Shown: positions 41,172 to 52,603 of the stretch, piece by piece
Layout of the letters: the number at the start of each line of letters is the position of its first letter
Position numbering within the stretch: the stretch's first letter is position 1
Assembly (NCBI GenBank): GCA_030512335.1
Contig: JAULSU010000007.1
Location: forward strand, 124,001 to 188,000
DNA length: 64,000 bases
DNA from: Immersiella caudata
Lineage: Eukaryota; Ascomycota; Sordariomycetes; Sordariales; Lasiosphaeriaceae
Direction of reading: 5' to 3'
Program-made: the position numbers and the translations under genes
Notes under the pieces: generated by a model
What the model saw: the letters and a program-made list of their open reading frames with translations, nothing else
Database searches by the model: none
What the model was told of the DNA's origin: nothing

Positions 41172-43180
41172 ATGCGGCTTCTCAACACGCACACATTTGA
41201 GCTCGACAGTTTTGTCAAGGCCCCTCCATACGCAATCCTTTCCCACACATGGGAGAACGACGAAATCCTCTTTGAAGATGTCCAATTGGGCCGAGAGCAT
41301 CTGCTCACCAGTCCGAAGCGCGGTCTGGCCAAAATCATCGACAGCTGCGCAGTCGCCAGAAATGACGGCTGGGACCACATTTGGATCGATACCTGCTGCA
41401 TCGACAAGGCCAGCAGCGCCGAGCTTTCGGAAGCCATCAACTCGATGTTTGTCTGGTACGCCGGGGCTCAAGTTTGTTATGTGTTTCTCGCCGATTGCCA
41501 TGCATCCGCCTCAGCGCTTGATGCGTCCACGTGGACCTTCAAGTGGTGCTCGCGGGGCTGGACGTTGCAGGAACTGGTTGCACCATACAATGTCCACTTC
41601 TACAACGCTACGTGGGAGTTTCTCGGAAATCGCCACACCTTAGCCGACCAAATCTCAGCTTGCACAGGCATCGACAAGCTGATTCTGCGGCGTCATCGAG
41701 ACTCGTGTCCTCGTGCGAGGGCGCAAGAGAAGCCGATACCACGGTACTCCATGTGCTTCGAGTGTCACACCGTAAACTCATCACGCCGCCTACTCGATTC
41801 CTTCAGCGTCGCAACCCGCATGTCATGGGTGGCCAACCGACACACGACCAGGGACGAAGATATAGCCTACTGCATTCTTGGCATCTTCAACGTGCATCTG
41901 CCATTACTCTACGGCGAGGGTTGTCAGCGAGCATTCAACAGGCTGCAAGAGGCTATTGTTAACCGATCCAACGACCAGTCCCTCCTCGTCTGGGGCTATT
42001 CCCCCGCGCCCGGATCCCCACAGCGAGTCGCTGGGCTGTGCGTTCAACCGACCTTGGCCATATCTCCCGCGAGCTTTCGGTATCCCTGCGAGCCAGTACC
42101 AGAGCTGTCCCAGAATTATGGGATGACAATGACAGGCTTCGATCTCATTGTCGACGTTCTTCTCGGCCCGGGTCCTAGCTATGACCATCATTCGCAACAG
42201 GCCCACTTCGGCCCTCTCTGGTTGGCGTTCCTCAACTGCAACGGCTCTCGCGGTGTTCTCTCCGGTCGCGCCATCATCCTAGTCCGCATATCTCCCGAAT
42301 CACTGTCGTTTCAGCGGGTATCCCTTGGCGGGTTCACTGTCTTGGAAGCGGATGCCGCTGGTTTCGTCTATGGTCTCCAGGCAGGGGGCGAAGTGGACGA
42401 GACAATGAAGTGTGAGTGATGCGTCCCGACGCACGACGAATGCATGTTGCTGATCAATCATCAGATCTGTTCGACTTTACCAAGTTCAGGAAGGAGACAA
42501 TCCATATTCAGCTATCTACGGACCGGCCACACCTCCCATACTCTCGTGGTTTGCGTAGGACCACACCACCAGTCACCATCCAAATTTCCAACCTGTCCCC
42601 CAGCTGGAACATTCGACTTGTCGAATCCATCCCCTCGGCAACCGTACTTCCGTCCTCTGGCGTGATCTCCACATGCTCGATTCCCCAGTCCCCGGACCCT
42701 TTCAAGACGAAGCACTCAACCGGAGAGGCAGCCCCATTCTATTCGAACTTTGTCTTCGGCGCACTGGCACTAAGAGGCAACAATAACCACCACTTTGTCG
42801 TGCTCTGCGGCATCTCGAACGTCCCCTCACCGCGCACGCTATCCCTAGCGCAAGGCAGTGGCGTGGACATGCACACGTACATCGCCTACGAATGGTGGCA
42901 AGGCGTTCACACCAACCCCTTTTGCATCGTCATGTCCTGGGAATCCCTGGTGGCAGCGACGGGCGGAATAGACGGGTGTGATGGCCCAAGCGATCTCAAC
43001 CAACGGACGCTTCTTGAAGGGGTCATGGCTTATAGCGCACCCTCAGACATCATTGCGGAATCCCCGCTGGAGCAAGTCTCAAGGCTGGGCTTTGAAGGGG
43101 GGCTCACAATCATGGCTACAATCCAGAAGGTCGACTTCTTGCAGAGGAAGTCGTTGATGCTCACGATTGAGGTCTCTTGA
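41172..43180 (+). CDS. HET-domain protein (HET-E/HET-D type N-terminus)
   Basis: Exons 41172-42411 and 42465-43180 (53-nt intron) give 651 residues. It begins MRLLNTHTFEL, the normal start of this subfamily. Motifs in order: PPYAILSHTWENDEILFEDV, IWIDTCCIDK, MFVWYAGAQVCYVFLAD, CSRGWTLQELVAP, then RMSWVANRHTTRDEDIAYC, LGIFNVHLPLLYGEG and FNRLQEAI. In het-d/het-e genes this head is followed by NACHT and WD repeats. Here the following 350 residues show neither, so it is a stand-alone HET effector type. It converges on the P450 gene at 43272, 91 bp away. Confidence 0.92.
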
Positions 43181-43271
43181 TGGGGCGGCCGATGCTCGTG
43201 AGAGTACGGGCTGAGAGACTATGTGGTCCCAGCACAGCCATCCAGCTAACAAAGAACAGTATATTCTCACT

Positions 43272-45111
43272 TTACTGAGCAAACCTCTTAAATCTCAAGG
43301 TCTTCGAGGGGTCCGGCGCACTCGTTCCACCAAACTCGAAGTTCGCGTACCTCCCCTCGGCCCCGTCCTCCAACTTCATATCGAACATCATTACGGCCGT
43401 TGCTACGATCATCTTGATCTCATTCGCTGCCAGAAACCGCCCCGGGCATGCATGTCGACCATACCCAAACGTTAAACTACTCTGGCTCACACTCACAAAC
43501 TGATTCTGCGCCGCGGCCTCAGCCTCCCCTTTCTCCCTCGCCTCCTGACGAATGTTGTAAAACCTCAAGCCGTCAAACTCATCCGGGTTAACAAAGACTT
43601 CCGGATCTCTGGCGATGGCGTGCGCAGGGACCTCGATCACGACACCCTTGGGGATGTACTCTCCTGAGGAGAGGTTGAAAGGCTTGAGGACCTTGCGAGA
43701 GAATGAGCCGGTGCCGGGAGGATGGAAGCGGAGGGTTTCCTTGAGGAAAGAGTCAAGTTTCTTCATGGCCTGCAGGGCAGGGGCGGACATTTCACCGTTG
43801 TGCTCGGACAGGACGGAGACGATTTCGTCTCGGAGGATGGGGATGAGGTGCGGGTAGGCGGCGAGGTTGTAGAACGCGTTGGTGGCTGTCATGGTGGTGG
43901 TGTGGATGGCAGCGAAGGAAAGTCCGAGTTGGAGACGAGCGAGCTTTTCAACGCTGTTATCGTCGCCAAACTTTTGTTGGCTCTCCATCAGCCACTGGAG
44001 CATGTCGTCGGGCTTCTGATCAGCGGGGAGACGCTTGCGGGCTTCGACCACGGGCTGCATGAAGGCGTGGGCTTGCTTGATGCGCGCCTCGAGGCGCTTC
44101 ACCGCGGGGAGACTGCGCGCAAGGAATGGTCGCTTCCAGGCGGGCATGGCGTCGACTTCACCGCGAGCCATCATCACCTCGATGGTGTAGTTGATGGCGG
44201 CGTCGAGATACTCTTCGGAACGGCACAGGTCAGGGCCGATAAAGATGCGGCCGGAGACCATGGCGACGACGCGGAGGAGAATGCGGTTGATGTTGACAGG
44301 CGTCCAGTTATCGCAGGGAGGCATCTCCATGTTGAAAGACTCGCGTGCTTCGTCAGTGAGAGGAGGGCTGAGTCGGGGAAGTGAAGGCGTCAGGCTGGTT
44401 TTGATGGCGTGCGGGATGGACTTGTTGCCGGGCTCGATCTGAGTGTACTTGACGTGCATGGTCTGTAGGGTCAGTGTCAGTCAGGGGGAGGGTTGCGTGG
44501 TGGGAGAAATGAGTTTGACATCCTCCCTATCCGTCCCAGGCCTCCTTGCATCCTCAACAGGTCTTGCTGTCGGGGCAGGCAAGGTCAAATGATCTTTCGA
44601 ACACGTCTTGTACTCCAACAACGCCTCTGACGGTTTCTCGCAGGACTCTGGCCCAAGTTCGGGGCGGTCAAACTCATTTCTCCCACCGCGTGAGGGCCTA
44701 GCACACACCTCTGCAATGGCAGCGTCGAAGCTGAGCACATCGTCGGGAAGCTTCTTGAGTTCGTTGAGGTACCGAGGAGCGACAACAACAACCGGGGTCG
44801 TGGCTGGTTGGGGTCAGTGTCGGGACTAGGGACGGTTTCCTTGATCACTTACTTCTTGTGGTGAGGAGTTTGAAGACGCCATCTTTGAACTTCTGATAGC
44901 CCTCTTGGTACAAGTGTCTCGAGTCCATCAAGAACGCCTGCCTGCGCTTCTCATCGCTGCCAAGCTCCTGGCCGACATCCGGAATGTGTTTGAGGGGATC
45001 CTTTGCGAAGACTCTGGGGACGATTATGAGTGCCAACAGCGCAACGATGGTAGGCAACACCAAGTACAGCTTCTCGCCGAGAATATGCGGTAATCCTGCA
45101 ACGTCGGCCAT
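43272..45111 (-). CDS. Cytochrome P450 (CYP503/kaurene-oxidase-like)
   Basis: Exons 45111-44853, 44803-44709 and 44462-43272 give 514 residues. The N-terminal anchor is LYLVLPTIVALLALIIVP. The I-helix has FAAIHTTTMTATN (His-Thr-Thr rather than A-G-x-D-T). ExxR is KETLRFHPP. The heme loop is FGYGRHACPGRF, with cysteine ligand. Splicing restores TTRTTTPVVVVAPRYL and IAETMHVKYT. The ER-bound monooxygenase uses a P450 reductase. The HTT I-helix and overall look match the fungal group that includes gibberellin kaurene oxidase and other terpenoid or alkaloid oxidases; the substrate is unknown. Intron 2 is long for this locus (246 nt). It is divergent from the Zn2Cys6 regulator at 46159. Confidence 0.92.
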
Positions 45112-46158
45112 GATGAACGCTGGTGATTCAAAACGGGACAAGCAACAGTTCAGTCGGCACATCAGCAGGCAGCGGGACGGTCGCCTTTTAATAAACACGA
45201 GTTGCCCCCAGCAGGACGATAACTGGCAGGTCGCAGCCATTCCGGGCCGCTGCGGGAGGCGAACATCCGAATCATGATGTGGCCCACATTGCGCCCAGCT
45301 GGCGCAGCGGCGAGGAGCATTTCCCACAAACGACGCGTGGCTCACGTTTGCTTGGCGGGACCATCCACGGCGAGATGTTTCATGACTGTTGCTACCTTGG
45401 ATTCTCGAAGTCCACAACAATACAGATCGACGCTAGGATCGGCACCGGTAGCGGGCCTTGCAAGCCGGCGCTCTCGACCATCGTGGCCAGGTACGAATAC
45501 GGCGCTGCAAATTCTCGGCGTTTTTCTCATGACTCGGTTGGGCGGTGTCTCTTGCCTGCCAATCATCGGGGTATCGGTTGGGCCCGAAGGGACGTGCGTC
45601 GTCGTGCCGGGTAAACATCAAATTGCACGAATACGGGAACGAAAACATCGGGATCTGAGCTGGCCCCTGATATTGATATGTACTTTGTCTCTCGGACCAG
45701 AGGAGGATCTTTGCCATCATCTCTTACTCCTGCACTAACAATTCTCCCATCAACTTCGGCGGTGGAAATGTTGCGTCATGTTTGCGAATACGGGCCCCTC
45801 GGTTTCGGAACCCACCCTAATTGGGCGCCCACAACCTTATTTCCCGCCAAGGCGCTAAACCGTCGATGACCGTTTATCTCTCGGCACGGACTGCTCGGCA
45901 AACCCGCCGTCCTCTCGACAAAGGTCAATTTCCAAGCAGCCAGCTGCCTCCCTCGTCTCCAACTGCGCCTTGGCTGCCACTTGGCCTCGCTTTCGCTTTT
46001 CCAAACACCAGACCCCCGCGCCCGCGCCTGTTCTGCCCGTCACCATCAGCTCTGTCACGCTTACGCGCGCTACGGATGAGTGACCCGTAACGGACTGCTG
46101 CGTACCCGTCGTCGAATCGGCAGCTGATCCACACCAAACCGTGCCAAAGCCCTATGCA
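45112..46158. promoter_or_regulatory. Divergent promoter region between P450 and Zn2Cys6 regulator
   Basis: 1047 bp between divergent starts. It holds several CGG and CCG triplets, the half-sites of Zn2Cys6 factors, but no clear paired site. No gene seen. Confidence 0.4.
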
Positions 46159-47597
46159 ATGGCCCGTTTGAGGCTAGGATACACCAAGTCCCGCAGCGGC
46201 TGTCTGCGGTGCAAGCAACGGCGCGTGAAGGTGTGAACATCTCCCCCTTTCCAGGCTGGGCAAGCTAACACAATCAGTGCGACGAACAGCAACCTTGCCG
46301 AGCCTGCGTCCGCCATAACGTCGAATGTAGTCTTACGGCCTCCCGGTCCAGTTCCGAGCCACCATCCGCCCGGACAACCCGAACAGCATCCGTATGCAAC
46401 CCCAACCCCCCACGTCTCACCACCAAACACTAACATCTCCAGCCTGCCACACAACCCCCATCTCTCACCGACAGAGGGCGTCATCTCCAACCTTCGACCT
46501 CCAAACCCCTTGACCCTCAACTACAAGCCAATCATCTATCTCCCACATCTTACACCTCCCCTCCACCCCTCACCACCAACCAACCCCTCGGCACCCCCTC
46601 CGACCCCTACCCCTACTTCGCCAAGTTCACCCCCTCCCCCTATCCCCAACCAGACAACCCCCTCACCACCTCCTGGGTCTCGGACCTCTCCCTCCTCCAC
46701 CACTTCACCACCGTCACCGCCAGAACCCTCTTCCGCACCGGCGCCACCCCAAAGGAGCGCAAAAACCTCTGGAAAATCGACGTCCCGCGCATCGCGTTTT
46801 CCCCAGGCCACACCTTCCTCCTGCACGAAATCCTCGCCACCGCGGCCTTCCACCTCGCCTTCTTGGAGCCGCACAACCGGGGGAAATACCACGTGCAGGC
46901 GACACAGCACCAGACTGTCGCCATCCAGGGGGTACGGATAGCAGTCGAGAATATTACTTCGGAGAACTGCCATGCCATTTTTGCAGCGAGCTCGCTGTTC
47001 TTCATATCAGCGTTGGCCGGGGCACGACCAGACGTCAAGGGCATGACGGTGGACGATTTTGTGGATGTTTTCTTGCTGGTCAAGGGAATCGGTGGGGTGT
47101 TGGATAGCGCGTCGGTGGACTTGAAGAGGGGTCCGTTTGGGAAGTTGTTTATACCGGCGGCGCAGGAGGTGGTTCAGCCGAACTTGACGCTGGATCGTGT
47201 GATGGCGCAGCTGGATGTATTCTTGGAAAGAGTGAGAGGACTGGTGGAGGGAGATAATGTTCGGGCGGTGGTTGAGTTGGAGGTGGGTCAGCTGAAGATG
47301 TCCATCGAAAAGGCGAGGGCTACAACGCTAGATCCGGAGTACAGGGTGATAGCGTCGTTCCCGATCGTCATGACGGAGGGGTTCGTCAGCCTGCTGAGGG
47401 GGGGGAATCAGGTCGCCATGGCGTTGCTGGGGTACTACTGTGTTGTGGTGCATGCGACGGAAAGAGGCATCTGGTTCACAAAGGGGTGGGGGTTGAGTAT
47501 CCTGCAGGATATTGCGCGGCATATGGAGAGTCCTTGGACGGAGGATTCGGCTTGGGCGATGGGCTGGGTTACAGGGTACGGGGCGGAGCAGGTTTGA
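46159..47597 (+). CDS. Zn2Cys6 transcription factor
   Basis: Exons 46159-46230, 46278-46391 and 46443-47597 give 446 residues. The zinc cluster is C-x2-C-x6-C-x5-C-x2-C-x6-C at residues 15-41 (SGCLRCKQRRVKCDEQQPC), cut by the first intron between the second and third cysteine codons. A linker rich in P, S and T leads to a regulatory domain with WVSDLSLLHHFTTVTARTLF and LHEILATAAFHLAFLEPHNR, typical of sterol-regulator (Upc2/ECM22-like) fungal factors. It is nuclear and binds DNA as a dimer at CGG sites. Its position head-to-head with the P450 suggests it may regulate that gene; this is inference. Confidence 0.88.
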
Positions 47598-48196
47598 AGG
47601 GTTGAAACGAGCCACCTTAGTCAGGGGCTACTCAGGGAGCTACTCGGGAATTTTGGACGAGCAGGCAGTACTCCAAATATCAGCTGGCATGGTCGTCAGA
47701 ATTTACTCATGTTGCCTCAAGGCAAGTCTCCAAGCTCAAAGATGAGTGGTCTCATAGTTCCTGCTTTGAAGACGCTATATTCCGCTGTGAAGGCGTATCG
47801 CTGCCAAGAACCTCATGCAGACCCGATGAGGTGTGTATTTTTTTGGGTGCCTCTTCCCGTTATGAGGAAAATGCTGCATTTTAAGCCTGTTTCGGCAAAA
47901 TGAAAAGAATAGTAGGCAATTAGTAAGGCAGTTATCTCGCGTTTTCCGCGGCGGGATAACGAGAGTTGTGGTCTAGGTAGGGGATTATAAGCGGTGGCTA
48001 TAGATCGCAATGATGGGGGGGGGGGGGGGGGGGGTTAAGTGGAGCTCTTGTCCTCTAGATCTCCCGAAACCCTTCGCAACCTTTGGCCTACTAGGGTCTG
48101 ATAATTTGCTCGCTCTCAACCTCGCCCCAAGATATGGGCACAGGACCCAGTAACCGTACCACTCATCCTGCCGCGGAGACCCCAAAATAGGAATAG
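47598..48196. other. Intergenic with a G20 tract
   Basis: No gene seen. An uninterrupted run of 20 G lies at 48015-48034. Confidence 0.6.
48015..48034 (+). repeat. Poly(G) tract, 20 nt
   Basis: Uninterrupted run of 20 G in intergenic DNA just upstream of the terpene synthase relic. Confidence 0.85.
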
Positions 48197-48600
48197 ATAC
48201 GCATCCCCAACACCTTCGCCAACTTCCCCTGGCCTAAATTCGTCAACCCCCACTACGCTCAACCCTCGTAAGCCTCCCACAACTGGCTAACAAGCTTCAA
48301 CACGATCAGCCCCAAAAGCTGCCGCAACCGCTTGGAACAGCAGCCACGGATACCTCACCTCTCTATCCTACGCACACCTCCCCCAACACGTCTGCCAGAT
48401 GGGCTGCGACCTCATGAACGCGTTTTGGGTCCTCGATGGTACCACCGATCGCTGTGCCTCTGCGGAAGAAGCAAAGGTATTAACCGATGCTTCCATGGAC
48501 GCCCGTCGCCACCGGGAGACGCCCCGGCTGGAGGGAGAGTGTGAAAGGGGCTAGGGTAGCGCGGAATTTCATCAGTGGATGCTTTCGCATGGGACGTCGA
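48197..48600 (+). pseudogene. Relic of a class I sesquiterpene synthase
   Basis: Reading 48197-48267, then a 42-nt intron (GTAAGC, GCTAAC branch, ATCAG), then 48310-48554 keeps one frame. It gives, in order, motifs of fungal terpene cyclases: FANFPWPKFVNPHYA (usually W-P-W-P-R-x-x-NPHY), TAWNSS, LSYAHLP, MGCDLMNAFWVLDGTTD (normally GCDLMN-FFVFDE-x-TD, the metal-binding aspartates) and DASMDARRH with PRLEGE. A TAG at 48552-48554 or a 1-bp shift near 48549 separates ARVARNF, the next family motif. Upstream stops remove the start, a segment before the Asp motif is shortened, and the C-terminal NSE half is absent. So it is a dead 5' fragment. Confidence 0.65.
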
Positions 48601-48695
48601 TGACTTGCGTGACTCCACATCACCCTCCATCCCGACGTTGACGCAAACCAACATGCCTAGTTCCGGGCCTTCTGACGCCCAGCGAGCGGCCAACA

Positions 48696-48719
48696 CCCCC
48701 CCCCCCCCCCCCCCCCCCC
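48696..48719 (+). repeat. Poly(C) tract, 24 nt
   Basis: Run of 24 C. In the minus-strand gene of this place it reads as a glycine run. Confidence 0.85.
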
Positions 48720-49790
48720 AACTGCCCTCTCCTTGTCGAAATACTGCAGACACCGATACCGATTCGGATCGAAGCATCTCATCTCGGGGAGACAATCCGG
48801 CGCAGATTGCGGGACGATGAACTCTGCCGGGCTTCCGTCCCAAAACCTCTTGAGCAGATAAGCCGTGTCGGCAGCCGTCATCCCTCGTTCATCCTCTGAG
48901 TTCCCACAGAGGAGGCATGTGTGCCTCGTCCGTTCCCGGCACGGCCTTATTTCCCCGCGCTTACTCCCCGTCATGTAAAAAAAAATGGGTAGTACCCTGC
49001 TTCATCCTCTTGACCCTTTACCTGATAGTGATGGACTGGTGTGTGGCTCAAACCCGTACCTCACACTTGCAATCTTTGCTGGCTCTGAAACGTCCAACTT
49101 TCGAAGTTGCCTCGCATAGCTGACGACCTGGTCCCAAGTAACGTATGAGCCATGATAATCGCAGAGTCGTACGTGACCTAACCAGCCGATACATTGTCGA
49201 AGACGCGAGAAGTATCCTGGTGGATGATCGCATTTGCAAGAGTTACACCATCTGAATCCTGTGTCGCCAGTTCGCTCGATGCGAAGCGTGCGATACCACG
49301 CCTGGCGCGCTTCTCTGTTTTCTTGACAGGAATGGCAGACGCTGTTAAATGCATCCCTGTCCAGGAGTTCGCTAAGTGAAGATGTCCCTGGTGGCCGGGG
49401 ATATATTTTCTTTTTCTCGAGATCGAGGCGGGGCGTAGTCCAGGCGAAGAAAGGGGGTTGCTTGCATCGATGGCAACATCCACACCAAGATGCTTTGGAA
49501 AAGATTTCGGGGAGACATGGCATACTTGGACTTGTTTTGCGTGCATGGTGAACTCCTGACTGTCTACTCCGGGTGAAAAGGGGGTTGGGCACCTCGGAGA
49601 TGCGCCGTTCGATGTAGTCGGCAACCGAGGGTATTCGCTTACGTACTTCTCTCCTCACCTTGTTTTCTACCAATCCCGTAGCCCTACACGTGGGCCGGAA
49701 GTCAGATTCGGCATCGCAACCGATAATCGATGCATGGCGGGGTACAATCTGTTTTGTCCTACGCAATCGCTCGCAGCTCCGATCAATCAT
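48700..49790 (-). CDS. F-box-family-like fungal protein (C-terminal region), model incomplete
   Basis: The main frame (49790-49002, 262 residues) has the late part of a fungal F-box-type family: WCNSCKCDHPPGYFS, RQCIGWLGHVRLCDYHGSY and TWDQV, preceded by CGCCHRCKQPPFF-type cysteines. No F-box itself is visible. A donor GTAAAG near 49011 suggests an intron. A second frame, 48974 to about 48720, has CLLCGNSEDERGM, YLLKRFWDGS and FDPNRYRCLQYF, which fits the C-terminus, but no acceptor joins the two in frame. It may be decayed. Role inferred only as protein-protein recognition. Confidence 0.45.
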
Positions 49791-50004
49791 GGATCGCGTT
49801 TGGCATGCGATGTTACCCCGGGTCTTACATCAGCCATTCCGTGTTACTTGTACGCTTGCCTCGATTGGGACCTCGCATACATGCGAGTCAATATGAAAGA
49901 CGGCATCGCATGCCGATCTGAGCGTGTGATTGTATATATCTGACGTCTCTTTTCGCCGTCGGGGTCTGCGTCCACTGACTTCCAACTCTTCTCAATCGGT
50001 CAAA

Positions 50005-50669
50005 ATGGTTATAATGCCCACCGCTAGGTCGATGCAATGTCTCGCCGGGGCCATCGCCGGCGTCCTCTCGCACCTTCTCTACTTCATCCGCGGCTATCAC
50101 GACACGCAGGCCTTTGGCATCTTACTCACCCATATCACGTCTTTCGTCACGTTAGCCCTCTATTCCGGCCCTTGGGCAGCTTCACTGATTTTCTCCTCGT
50201 ATCTCGCCTCCCTTTTTGCCAGCATCGGCCTCTACCGACTCTGCCTCCACCCCCTCCGGCGCTTTCCCGGACCCCTTGCGGCCAAGCTCACCAAGTTCTA
50301 CGGACCGTATACAGCCAGGAATGGACAGATGCACATTGAACAGAACAAGCTATTTCGAAAATATGGGGATATTGTCCGCACAGGTAAGGCCCCCTTTCCC
50401 GCCACTCGTTCCTAGTGCGGCATGTCCTTCAGCGCTAACCCCCCTTTTCAGCACCAAACGAACTCATGATCCTCTCCAGTGCTGCAATCCCCCCAATCCA
50501 CGCCTCGAAGAGTGGGTGCCGCAAGCGAAACGCGGGCGTCTACAACGTTGTTCACTACAAGGGTGAATACAATCTGGACTCCATCCTTGACAGGGAGGAA
50601 CACCGGTGGAGGAGACAAGTCTGGGAGAAGGCCATGACCACCAAGTGTGAGTGCACTTCCCATCATCCA

Positions 50670-50715
<46 letters not shown>

Positions 50716-51954
50716 TGAAGTTCAGAGGCTAATAATTCCCCACTAAACAGCCCTGGCTGCCTACGAAATCAGCACCAGGGAGGTCTGCAACACCTGGCTT
50801 CGAAAAATTGAGTCTGCTGGAGGGAGGCCAATCAACACGTCCCTGTTTTCATTGCTGATCACGTTTGATCACATGGGCAAGATCGGATACTCGCATGACT
50901 TTTGCACCATCGAAGCCGGCAAAGAGAACCGCATGCTTGACTTGCTCGAAGTCATGTTCGGGCAGCTAGGACAACTTGGCGAGCTCACATGGCCGATTGC
51001 CTTGATGAAGTCGTTGGGTGTGGGTGGGGATGCGGCCGAATTTGATAAGCTCACTTGTCAGATGGCGGATCGGCGGTTGGAGGTGAGTAACCCCCCTTTA
51101 AATGTGTTGGCGGCGTGTACTGACAACTGAATGAAAGGCTCAGGAGAACGGGGACAGGGAGTTTGGTGACATCTTTGAGCACCTCATCCGAGATTTTCAA
51201 TCCGAGAAACCAACTGCCTTCTTCAACAAGGATATCTTGTATTCGGATGCTGCCGTCATCTTGGTGGGAGCTACGTAAGCGATATTACCCCCCCCCCCCC
51301 CCCGAGCCCCCGCGAGCCCCTTTTTTTTCTTGGCCGCTGCTAATATTATTGGATGCCGCAAGCGACACCATCGCCGTTGTCCTCTCCTACGCTTTCTCTC
51401 ACCTGGCCAAGTATCAAGAACATCAAAGGAGGCTGCACGAAGAGGTATCAGCTGTCTTTGGGAAGACGATACCCGGGGAGTTCACCCACGCCGATCTCGC
51501 CAATCTGGAATTTCTCGAAGCTGTCATCAACGAGACAATGCGATTGGACAATCCAGTGTGCAACAACGCCGGACGAACAACTCCACCCGAGGGTATCATG
51601 GTCGATGGAGTCTGGGTCCCAGGGGGCGTGTCGGTTCGTGTGCCCGGATATGGGCTGCAAAGGAGCGACAAAGCCTTTGTCCGCCCCGACGACTTCATCC
51701 CTGAGCGCTGGACCACCCGTCCGGAATATATCCTCGACCGCTCGGCCTTCTTTCCATTCTTGACGGGACCCAACAACTGCGTCGGGAAGAGAGTGGCCAT
51801 GATGGTGCTGCGCTTGGTTCTGAGTTACACGGTGCAGCGCTATCGATTCCGGTTTGCGCCAGGGGAGGACGGGACGGCGATATACAAGGAGGCGAAGAAC
51901 AACCTGATTCTGAAGGCTGGGCCGCTGAATGTAGTTTTTGAGAAGAGGGATTAG
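50005..51954 (+). CDS. Cytochrome P450 with multi-helix N-terminus
   Basis: Exons 50005-50383, 50452-50646, 50751-51082, 51144-51274 and 51363-51954 give 542 residues. The N-terminus has about three hydrophobic segments before the RFPGPLAAKL start of the P450 fold, more than the usual single anchor. The I-helix reads VGATDTI, ExxR is NETMRLDNPV, and the heme loop is FLTGPNNCVGKRVA with its cysteine. All are intact. This layout resembles fungal P450s of tryprostatin- or benzoate-hydroxylase-like groups that act in secondary metabolism. Intron 2 contains a C45 tract and intron 4 a C16 tract. The substrate is unknown; the dead terpene synthase lies 1.4 kb upstream. Confidence 0.9.
50671..50715 (+). 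repeat. Poly(C) tract, 45 nt, inside P450 intron 2
   Basis: The run fills nearly half of a 104-nt intron and ends 35 nt before the CACTAAACAG acceptor. Length may be unstable in replication and sequencing. Confidence 0.85.
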
Positions 51955-52603
51955 CAACTCTCTGGATTGATAGCTTACTTCCCCCTCCCAACTCGAGATC
52001 CCTCCCTATGAACCCCTCTTTCCCCCACAAGGCCTCATTGAGTTCATGGCGCCACAAAACGCAGAAGTTATCGAAATCGGGAAACATCAGGGCATGGTTC
52101 GCGACAAGCAGTGACGTGGACGAGGCCTTAAAGCATTGGCATAAACGCCACGCGCTAATTCGCGACCATTGAAAAATGCAGAGAGACAGCACAAGGAGAG
52201 GGGGGCAGCGCCCAAGCAAAGTGATGGTGTGGTAGGGTGCAGCGTGGCTTTTTTTTTTCTTGTAGGTGCTAGCAGAGGGTGGGGCTCGAATGCCTCGCTT
52301 TTCTGACGATTTTATTGGCTTCAACGTATTAGGTGTGGTACAGAAGGCAGCTACGACGTGGTGAGCGATTTATTAGCGTGCAGCACGGTGTGAGCGGCAA
52401 GTGAAGTGCTGAAAGCGAATCTTCATAGGTTCTCTTAGCAGAAAATTGCTGTTAGGTAAGCTTTACGTGCAGCTATATTACTTAGATGCAGCCTTCTTAG
52501 GGATTACTTAGGCAGGCTGCGCAAGTCGGGAAACAATCATTAAGGAAGCTCAGAGAAAGCCAAACACAAGATATTTCACTTCGTTGGTTCCATCCCTTGG
52601 TGT
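51955..52603. other. Intergenic, no gene seen
   Basis: Moderately AT-rich in 52380-52600, leading into the membrane protein gene. Confidence 0.6.

Noticed and set aside
48575..48820. Plus-strand frame with a proline run
   Set aside because: The run is the poly(C) tract itself; the opposite strand has the cysteine motifs of a real family.
52200..52324. Minus-strand frame 51695-52324 as a gene
   Set aside because: Mostly antisense to the last exon of the P450 at 50005 and without any motif of its own.
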